From Aldehydirespirator sp965116665 (GTDB lineage: Bacteria; Actinomycetota; Acidimicrobiia; Acidimicrobiales; Aldehydirespiratoraceae): a stretch of 64,000 nucleotides of DNA. The notes beneath the pieces were generated by a model. It saw nothing but the letters and a program-made list of their open reading frames with translations, was not told where the DNA came from and ran no database searches. This document shows, in pieces, positions 59,051-64,000 of this stretch. The translations under genes were made by a program, and so were the position numbers. The stretch lies in the NCBI GenBank assembly GCA_965116665.1, contig OZ220709.1, positions 1,736,001-1,800,000 of the forward strand. The letters run 5' to 3'. Every line of letters begins with the position of its first letter. Positions within the stretch are counted from its first letter, which is position 1.

Positions 59051-59244
59051 CTGTTCTTGAACCGGACGCTCTGCCGGCGCTAGTCGGTGCTTCGGCCGTT
59101 GCGGCGCAGCCGGATCGCCGCCAAGAACGCGCTTGCCCGCTCTTGCGCCCGAGGCACAGAGGCGCCTAGTAGGTATCTAGGTATCTTGCCTTCTCGTAAC
59201 CGGAAGCCCATGCTCCAGATGAGTGGATCGCAGAGGTGGAGCAG

Positions 59245-59472
59245 ATGGCATCACAGCGACACACCAAGAGCATGACATTGCGCATCGATGAGACTCTCGC
59301 CGAGAGGGTACGGACAATCGCGGAGGTTGAGGAAACCACCGTAAGCGACGTCATTAGAGATGCTCTGGCTGAGCACGTGGATCGTCGGCGCCGTGATCCG
59401 GAGTTCCAAGCGATGCTGAAGCGCAACCTTCGCCGCCACGAGGAGCTGCTGAACATGCTCGCTGACGGATGA
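59245..59472 (+). CDS. Ribbon-helix-helix antitoxin
   Basis: The protein has 75 residues. KSMTLRIDETLAERVRTIAE is the beta strand and first helix of a ribbon-helix-helix (CopG/MetJ-like) domain, and VEETTVSDVIRDALAEHVDR completes it. A basic tail follows (RRRRDPEFQAMLKRNLRRHEE). These are dimeric DNA-binding antitoxins that also repress their own operon. ATG 59245 has GAGG eight bases upstream. Its stop overlaps the beginning of the truncated Doc/Fic frame, the normal order for an antitoxin-toxin pair. Confidence 0.78.
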   Translation: MASQRHTKSMTLRIDETLAERVRTIAEVEETTVSDVIRDALAEHVDRRRRDPEFQAMLKRNLRRHEELLNMLADG

Positions 59473-59716
59473 AGCGAACTACCCCGAACTCGACGATGTG
59501 CTGGACATCGCGTGCGAGGTTCTCGGGCTCGAGGTAAACGCACTGCTGCATGTAACCGATGTCGGTCTGGCGGACTCTGCTGTCGCGCGGCCGCAGGCCG
59601 GCTTCGCCGGCCAGGAGTTCCACCCAACGCTGGAGGCCAAGGCGGCTCCCCAGCCCGACAGACAAAGCCTAGTTCAGACTACGTTTGGAGCTGACCCGGT
59701 TTCGTTGGCACCCTGA
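59462..59716 (+). pseudogene. Doc/Fic toxin fragment, cut at the island boundary
   Basis: The frame reads ANYPELDDVLDIACEVLG and onward to DVGLADSAVARPQAGFAGQEFHPTLEAKAA, which matches the N-terminal third of Doc-type Fic proteins (death on curing). Just after EAKAA the sequence becomes the tRNA-Pro attachment repeat (59646), and the catalytic motif HxFx(D/E)GNKR is absent. The remainder of the frame to 59716 is non-homologous. No good start codon is seen at the expected place, so coupling with the antitoxin gene or decay is possible. The toxin is inactive. Confidence 0.72.
59646..59677 (+). repeat. Attachment-site repeat, right (attR)
   Basis: CTCCCCAGCCCGACAG (59646-59661) repeats the tRNA-Pro 3' end at 40514, and similarity continues through CAAAG-CCTAG-T-TCAGA-C-TAC-G-TTT to about 59686. 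It marks the right boundary of the island. Confidence 0.78.
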
Positions 59717-59972
59717 TCCTGGGATCCTTGAAGGGGTCCAGAGTGGATGCTGTCCTGTGCTGTCCTGTCTAGAACTGATTGAGGTTGTTGACAGCCGGGG
59801 TCTTTCGTGAGACGCAGACCTGATGGACGACAGAGACCCACGACAATCTGCTGAGACCCCGGTCGGGCTCGACCAGCGTCACGGTCAGCCGCGCGCCTGC
59901 CGGAGGCTTCCCAGCGTCGAATGGTTGAAAATATGTTGCTGCATGGCAGATCTTCAAGGATAATCTGCTCTT
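59717..59972. other. Intergenic region right of the island, no gene seen
   Basis: This stretch contains a short direct repeat GCTGTCCTGT-GCTGTCCTGT near 59750, and an AT-richer run just before the DUF4143 gene (ATAATCTGCTC), which may hold its promoter. No coding frame is supported. Confidence 0.5.
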
Positions 59973-61133
59973 GTGGAGTTCGTGCCCCGACCGGAAGACG
60001 AACGGGCGCTGCGCGATGCGGTTGCCCGCGCCCCTGTGACGCTGCTTACCGGACCGCGTCAGGTTGGCAAGTCGACCCTGGTCCGCCGCCTGATAGATCC
60101 GTCGCGGGCGGCACTGTTCGACCTGGAGGACTATCGCGACCGGGCGCGCCTGGCCGAGCCCATGCTGGCGCTGCGCGACACCGGCGAGACCATCGTGATC
60201 GACGAGGCGCAGCGCATGCCCGAACTCTTCGAATCACTGCGCGTTCTCGTCGATGAGGACCGGCGGCCCGGTCGGTTCGTCGTGCTGGGCAGCGCCTCAC
60301 CTGACCTGACCGGATTGAGCGCCGAATCGCTTGCTGGACGGGTGAGCTTCGTCGAACTCGCGGGATTCCGCCTCACCGACCTCGGCGGGGACCGCATCGA
60401 CGACCTCTGGCTGCGCGGCGGGCTGCCCCCCTCCTGGCTGGCACAGGACCTCCAGGCGTCCAACCGCTGGCGCGACGACTACATAGCCACGTTCCTCGAG
60501 CGCGACCTCGCCAACCTGGGCGTCCGTATCCCGGCGGCTGCCATGCGGCGGTTCTGGACCATGGTCGCCCACTTTCACGGCCAGACCTGGAACGGCGCCG
60601 CAGTGGCTCGGTCCATCGGCGGGTCAGCAAGCACCGTGCGCCGGTATCTGGACGCGCTCACCGACGCGCTCGTCGTGCGCCAGCTGCCGCCCTGGCTCGC
60701 CAATGTCGCGAAGCGGCAGGTGAAGTCCCCGCGGGTGTACATACGGGACACAGGTCTGCTGCATCGCCTGCTGGGGATCGCAGACCACGTCGACCTCGAA
60801 CGCCATCCCGGGTTGGGTGCGAGCTGGGAGGGCTTGGTGGTCGAACAGATCCTTGCCCGCCTCGACGGCGCGACCCGGGCAACGGCGGCCTTCTGGTCGA
60901 CTCACAGCGGCGCCGAACTCGATCTGCGCCTGGCGATCGGCGGTCGAGTCCTGGGATTTGAGATCAAGCGGTCCGAGCGTCCGTCGGCCACCCGCTCGAT
61001 GCGCAGCGCCCTGGCCGACCTCGAGCTCGACCACCTCTATGTCGTTCACGCAGGCGCCCACCGTTTCGATCTCGGCGAGCGCATCACCGCCGTCGGCGTG
61101 GTCGAGCTGCTGACCGGCGACGACCTGCTCTGA
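59973..61133 (+). CDS. AAA ATPase with DUF4143 domain
   Basis: The protein has 386 residues. Walker A GPRQVGKST is at 27-35, Walker B-like TIVIDEAQRMPELFESLR follows, and the sensor region reads FVVLGSASPDL. A winged-helix part (VARSIGGSASTVRRYLDAL) and a C-terminal DUF4143 restriction-endonuclease-like fold (SGAELDLRLAIGGRVLGFEIKRSE) complete it. The family is widespread, of unknown function, and often sits near mobile elements. It lies just outside the island boundary and is followed by a convergent LacI-type gene. Confidence 0.87.
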   Translation: MEFVPRPEDERALRDAVARAPVTLLTGPRQVGKSTLVRRLIDPSRAALFDLEDYRDRARLAEPMLALRDTGETIVIDEAQRMPELFESLRVLVDEDRRPGRFVVLGSASPDLTGLSAESLAGRVSFVELAGFRLTDLGGDRIDDLWLRGGLPPSWLAQDLQASNRWRDDYIATFLERDLANLGVRIPAAAMRRFWTMVAHFHGQTWNGAAVARSIGGSASTVRRYLDALTDALVVRQLPPWLANVAKRQVKSPRVYIRDTGLLHRLLGIADHVDLERHPGLGASWEGLVVEQILARLDGATRATAAFWSTHSGAELDLRLAIGGRVLGFEIKRSERPSATRSMRSALADLELDHLYVVHAGAHRFDLGERITAVGVVELLTGDDLL

Positions 61134-61160
61134 CGACACCGCGCCAAACGTGCGATCCTG

Positions 61161-62249
61161 TCAATTGTGGCGTGATCGGGTGGCGGACTCGCGAATGATC
61201 AGCTTGAAGGGCAGTACCTCGCGGCGCCCGGGCAGAGGCTCATCGGCGCAAAGCCGTTCGAAGAGCATCTCGGCCGCTCTACGGCCGATGTTCTCCTCGA
61301 ACTGCGAGATGGTCGTGAGCGGTGGATGGACATGGCGGGCCACGGGAATGTCGTCGAATCCGACAACCGCGACATCATCGGGCACGGAGAGGCCTGCGTC
61401 GTGAACGGCCGCGATCGCGCCGATGGCCATCAGGTCACTGGCCGCGAACACGGCGGTGGGCGGGTCGGGAAGGCTGAGGAGCTTCCGCATCGCTTGGTGG
61501 GCGTCTTCCTCGCGGAACTCGCCGCCCAGCACGATGGATGGGTCGTATTGGATGCCGTGAGCCTCGAGTGCCTCGCGATATCCCTTCTCCCGCTGTTGCT
61601 GTGGCGGGGTGTTCTGCTGCCCGGCGAGCATTCCTATACGCGTGTGCCCGGTCGCGGCGAGCAACGACACGGCCTCACGGGCCGCGGCCACGTCGTCGAT
61701 CCGGAGGCTGTCTACGGGCATGCCCGCCAGCTCAGCGGGCATCGTGTTGGGCCCCTGCACGACGACGGGGACACCCGCCTTGAGGATGGGTTCGAAGTCA
61801 CCGGCACTCAGGTGCAGCGGGGTGATGACCAGCCCGTCGGCCCGGCCCTCCAGGACGAGGTTCAGGATCTTGTGCTCCTTGGCTTCGAGCCGATCCGTGT
61901 TGTAGAAGGCGACGTCGTAGCCGTTGGATTCGGCGACGGCCTGCAGACCCTTGACGAAGGACGTGTGGAACGGGTTGGTGATGTCGGGCACGACGCAGGC
62001 GATGATCTGAGTGCTCTGGGTCCGCAGCGATCTCGCGGTGCGATTGGGCACGTAGCCGAGGTCCCTCATGGTGTCGAGGATTCTCTGGCGTGTCGCCTCC
62101 GGTATCGCGATGTTGGCGTTGTTGTTGAGGACGTAGGACACCATCGCCTGGGAGACGCCGGCTTGGCGGGCGACGTCGGCCTGGGTGGGGCGCTTTCTCG
62201 CTCTGGGGCTTCCGGTCGCTGCCTCGTTGTTTCCGGCGCTCATTGACAT
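61161..62249 (-). CDS. LacI-family transcriptional regulator
   Basis: The protein has 362 residues. The N-terminal helix-turn-helix is PTQADVARQAGVSQAMVSYV with the hinge YVPNRTARSLRTQ, and the periplasmic-binding-like effector domain follows (IACVVPDITNPFHTSFVKGL, VPDDVAVVGFDDIPVARHV). It would repress or activate the adjacent operon according to a sugar-like ligand. Two in-frame ATGs, 62249 and 62243, are possible; the latter overlaps the stop of the upstream SDR gene (ATGA). It is the last gene of the minus-strand operon. Confidence 0.9.
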   Translation of the reverse strand: MSMSAGNNEAATGSPRARKRPTQADVARQAGVSQAMVSYVLNNNANIAIPEATRQRILDTMRDLGYVPNRTARSLRTQSTQIIACVVPDITNPFHTSFVKGLQAVAESNGYDVAFYNTDRLEAKEHKILNLVLEGRADGLVITPLHLSAGDFEPILKAGVPVVVQGPNTMPAELAGMPVDSLRIDDVAAAREAVSLLAATGHTRIGMLAGQQNTPPQQQREKGYREALEAHGIQYDPSIVLGGEFREEDAHQAMRKLLSLPDPPTAVFAASDLMAIGAIAAVHDAGLSVPDDVAVVGFDDIPVARHVHPPLTTISQFEENIGRRAAEMLFERLCADEPLPGRREVLPFKLIIRESATRSRHN

Positions 62250-63052
62250 GCCGTGATGCCGCCGTCGAGATAGAGGATCTGGCCCGTCACGAACGACGCC
62301 GCCGGCGAGGCCATGAACACCACCGAGCCCACGATGTCGCGGGGTGTGGCCAGACGACCCAGGGGTATCCGCTCAGTCACCTGCCGGTGGAAGGCCTCGT
62401 CCTTCATCAAGTCGGTGATCATGTCAGTGTAGGTGAAGGTGGGAGCTACCCCGTTGACGGTGATCTGGTGCGGGGCCAGCTCCACCGCGTGCTGCCGCAC
62501 GAGCATGGCCATGCCGCCTTTGGTGCTGGTGTAGGCCGAGTAGCCGCGGAATCGGATGCCCAGCTTCGAGCGCACCGACAACAGGTGGATCTGGGCGCCG
62601 CCGGCCCCTCGTTCGATCTGGTGGGCGGCCACGGCTTGTGCGAGGAACATGGCCGCCCTCAGGTTGACGGCGTACACCTCGTCGTAGGCCTCCTCGGTGA
62701 CGTCGAGGATGGGCTGTTCGCGCTGGATCCCGACGCTGTTGCAGAGGATGTCGACGGCGCCGAGTTCGGCCACGACGCGCTCCACCGCCTGGTTGATCTC
62801 GGTGACCGACTTGACGTCGAGGGCCATCCCGACGGCTCGGTGGCCCGCCTGCCGCATCCGGTGTGCCAGCGCTTCGGCCTTGTCCGCCGAGCGCCCGGCC
62901 ACGGCCACCGCCGCGCCCTGCTGGGCCAGCCCCCAGCTCACGGCCTCCCCGATCCCGCCGTAGCCGCCGGGCACGAACGCCACCCGACCCTCCAGCATGA
63001 ACATGGAGCCGGCGTCCGCTTCCGGGTCGACGGCGTTCGTGTCAGCACTCAT
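62240..63052 (-). CDS. Short-chain dehydrogenase/reductase (SDR)
   Basis: The protein has 270 residues. The NAD(P) motif is VPGGYGGIGEAVSWGLA (a GGxGxIG variant), NSVGIQ replaces the usual NNAG, and the catalytic region is YSAYTSTKGGMAML (YxxxK). It ends FVTGQILYLDGGI, typical of SDR dehydrogenases acting on sugars or polyols. ATG 63052 has GGAGG about 10 bases upstream and overlaps the stop of the preceding SDR gene. Its stop overlaps the LacI gene start. Confidence 0.9.
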   Translation of the reverse strand: MSADTNAVDPEADAGSMFMLEGRVAFVPGGYGGIGEAVSWGLAQQGAAVAVAGRSADKAEALAHRMRQAGHRAVGMALDVKSVTEINQAVERVVAELGAVDILCNSVGIQREQPILDVTEEAYDEVYAVNLRAAMFLAQAVAAHQIERGAGGAQIHLLSVRSKLGIRFRGYSAYTSTKGGMAMLVRQHAVELAPHQITVNGVAPTFTYTDMITDLMKDEAFHRQVTERIPLGRLATPRDIVGSVVFMASPAASFVTGQILYLDGGITACQ

Positions 63053-63771
63053 AGTGGAACTACCTCCTGCACGGTTGGCCACAGGATCGCCTCCTGGAGC
63101 CAGAGATGGTCCGGCAGCCGGCAGCAGTACAGGACCAGCTCTCCGAGCTCCGTGGTGCGGGTGACCTGCTGCCGGAGCTCAGCTTCACGCTCGGGCAGGC
63201 CCGCGTTGGTGTTGAAGTCGGTCTGGCCCCAGGACGGGACGATGAGCGTGGCCCGGGCTCCGTGGGGCCGGAGCTCGCCGTAGAGGACCTTGGTGAACTG
63301 GTGCAGCGCGCCCTTGGCCGCGGAGTAGACCGACCAGCCCGGCCAGGCCTCCAGCGAGACCACGCTGCCGATGTTGACGATCGTTCCCGAGCCCTGCTCC
63401 TTCATGATGGCGGCGGCCCTCTTGCTGCCGAGTACCACGCCGGTCAGGTTCGTGTTGATGCAGGCCAGTATCTCGCCGTCGCTCAGGCTGGTCAGGTCGG
63501 CCTTCTTGATCCCGCCTCCGGCGTTGTTGACCAGGAAGTCGACCCTGCCCGAGCGCGACATCACGTGTTCGAAGACGCGGTCCCAGTCGTCGGCGACCTG
63601 GACGTCGGCCTGGATGGCGCGCACCCCCAGAGCACTCGACACTGCGTCGAGCTTCCGGCGGTCCCGCCCGGTTATGAAGACGTCTATCCCGTCGTCGCGG
63701 AACACTTCGGCGATGCCGGCGCCGTAACCACCGTTGCCGCCGGTCACGATGGCAACCGGTCTCTCCGTCAT
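63049..63771 (-). CDS. Short-chain dehydrogenase/reductase (SDR)
   Basis: The protein has 240 residues. The cofactor motif is VTGGNGGYGAGIAEVF, the NNAGGG motif is intact (DFLVNNAGGGI), and the catalytic YSAAKGAL (YxxxK) is present with the preceding serine in NIGSVVSLEAWPGW. The C-terminal third is less conserved. It oxidises or reduces an alcohol with NAD(P). Stop and next start overlap (ATGA), showing an operon. Confidence 0.88.
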   Translation of the reverse strand: MTERPVAIVTGGNGGYGAGIAEVFRDDGIDVFITGRDRRKLDAVSSALGVRAIQADVQVADDWDRVFEHVMSRSGRVDFLVNNAGGGIKKADLTSLSDGEILACINTNLTGVVLGSKRAAAIMKEQGSGTIVNIGSVVSLEAWPGWSVYSAAKGALHQFTKVLYGELRPHGARATLIVPSWGQTDFNTNAGLPEREAELRQQVTRTTELGELVLYCCRLPDHLWLQEAILWPTVQEVVPL

Positions 63772-63855
63772 GGCTGTCTCCTCTCATCTGGAGCCGTGGT
63801 ACCGGCTCGGTCGCTGCGCATCGGTCGCTGTCTAGGGGCTGTGGTCCCAGGTCGG

Positions 63856-64000
63856 TCAGTCAAAGTGCAGGCCCCCGTTCTGGTCCAAGATCTCGCCGGT
63901 GATGAAGCCGGACATGTCCGAGACCAGGAAGCGCACCGCGTGGGCGAACTCGTCTGGCTCACAGAACCGGCCCACCGGGATCTGCTCGATCAACTCGCGG
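63856..64000 (-). CDS. Short-chain dehydrogenase/reductase, C-terminal part (runs off window)
   Basis: Only the last 47 residues are in the window: RELIEQIPVGRFCEPDEFAH, then FLVSDMSGFITGEILDQNGG and the end LHFD. This is the standard SDR C-terminus (PLGR...PEE...FLASD...ITGQ...DGG). It lies 84 bases upstream of the second SDR gene on the same strand and is probably part of the same operon. Confidence 0.85.
   Translation of the reverse strand, partial: RELIEQIPVGRFCEPDEFAHAVRFLVSDMSGFITGEILDQNGGLHFD

Larger units (their letters stand above)
40530..59661. mobile_element. tRNA-Pro genomic island (about 19 kb)
   Basis: The region is bounded by the tRNA-Pro 3' end and its imperfect copy. It has lower and more uneven GC than the flanks, three IS elements, and a concentration of restriction-modification, toxin-antitoxin-like, ATPase and unknown genes, many broken. 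I find no recombinase gene, so the island is probably old and immobile, or is a remnant left by deletions. Flanking DNA on both sides returns to ordinary chromosomal genes. Confidence 0.72.

Noticed and set aside
40530..59661. CRISPR array or phage structural genes in the island
   Set aside because: No regularly spaced direct repeats with unique spacers and no capsid, portal, terminase or tail genes were seen; the only tandem repeats code for the Pro/Thr stalks.
59646..59690. Second tRNA-Pro gene at the right boundary
   Set aside because: Only the 3' end (part of the T-arm and acceptor stem) is present; the upstream sequence is the Doc fragment, so it is an attachment repeat.

Overview
The window is high-GC chromosomal DNA, with many GTG starts. 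It carries an F420-dependent luciferase-like oxidoreductase, an Lsr2-like DNA-binding tail and large numbers of acyl-CoA dehydrogenases and class III CoA-transferases. Together with the core order comEA-comEC-holA-rpsT-lepA-hrcA-dnaJ-rsmE ... DUF512/radical SAM-der, this points to an Actinomycetota genome, most likely class Acidimicrobiia. The class-level call is inference from gene content only.

Layout. (1) 1-4236, minus strand: an envelope redox operon with a molybdopterin oxidoreductase fused to a cytochrome b561-like membrane domain, a lipoprotein of 14 RCC1-type repeats, and a membrane-anchored YceI / cytochrome c / copper-domain protein that runs off the left edge. (2) 4304-16933: an acyl-CoA and CoA-ester catabolic region with two acyl-CoA dehydrogenases, a MaoC-type hydratase, two CaiB/BaiF CoA-transferases, an HpcH/HpaI aldolase, an enoyl-CoA hydratase, a beta-hydroxyacid dehydrogenase, an ACAD10-type phosphotransferase, an FAD-linked oxidase and a thiol peroxidase. 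A tandemly duplicated palindromic repeat lies at 13766-14050. (3) 17148-20616: a multi-pass membrane protein, a SulP anion transporter with STAS domain, and tRNA-Ala(GGC). (4) 20664-24573: a tightly overlapped operon of a PhyH dioxygenase, an M24 hydrolase and an Asp/Glu-racemase-like protein, reminiscent of ectoine-type amino acid catabolism, then an F420-dependent oxidoreductase. (5) 24684-40432: the conserved core (cnoX-like, comEA, comEC, holA, rpsT, lepA, hrcA, dnaJ, rsmE, a pseudokinase, a PDZ-radical SAM-DUF512 protein, der, a PP2C/SpoIIE phosphatase, a small zinc-ribbon membrane protein) and tRNA-Pro(GGG).

(6) 40530-59661: a genomic island of about 19 kb that begins exactly at the 3' end of tRNA-Pro and ends at an imperfect copy of the tRNA 3' end (16 identical bases, then roughly 25 further bases of clear similarity). 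No integrase is visible. It holds three insertion sequences (IS256, ISL3, IS3 families) and many conflict-type genes, several broken: an IS256-interrupted partner gene in front of a HEPN-domain protein, a truncated zinc-finger protein, two Thr/Pro-stalk surface lipoproteins, a nucleotidyltransferase pair, a truncated HerA-like ATPase, a PaeR7I/XhoI-like restriction-modification system with a frameshifted nuclease and an intact methylase, an OLD-like ATPase/TOPRIM protein, a DUF2442 protein, an unknown 427-residue protein next to an ERCC4-nuclease/Lsr2-tail fusion, and a ribbon-helix-helix antitoxin whose Doc/Fic partner is cut off at the island boundary.

(7) 59973-64000: a DUF4143 ATPase, then a minus-strand operon of at least three short-chain dehydrogenases followed by a LacI-family regulator, which looks like sugar, sugar-acid or polyol catabolism.
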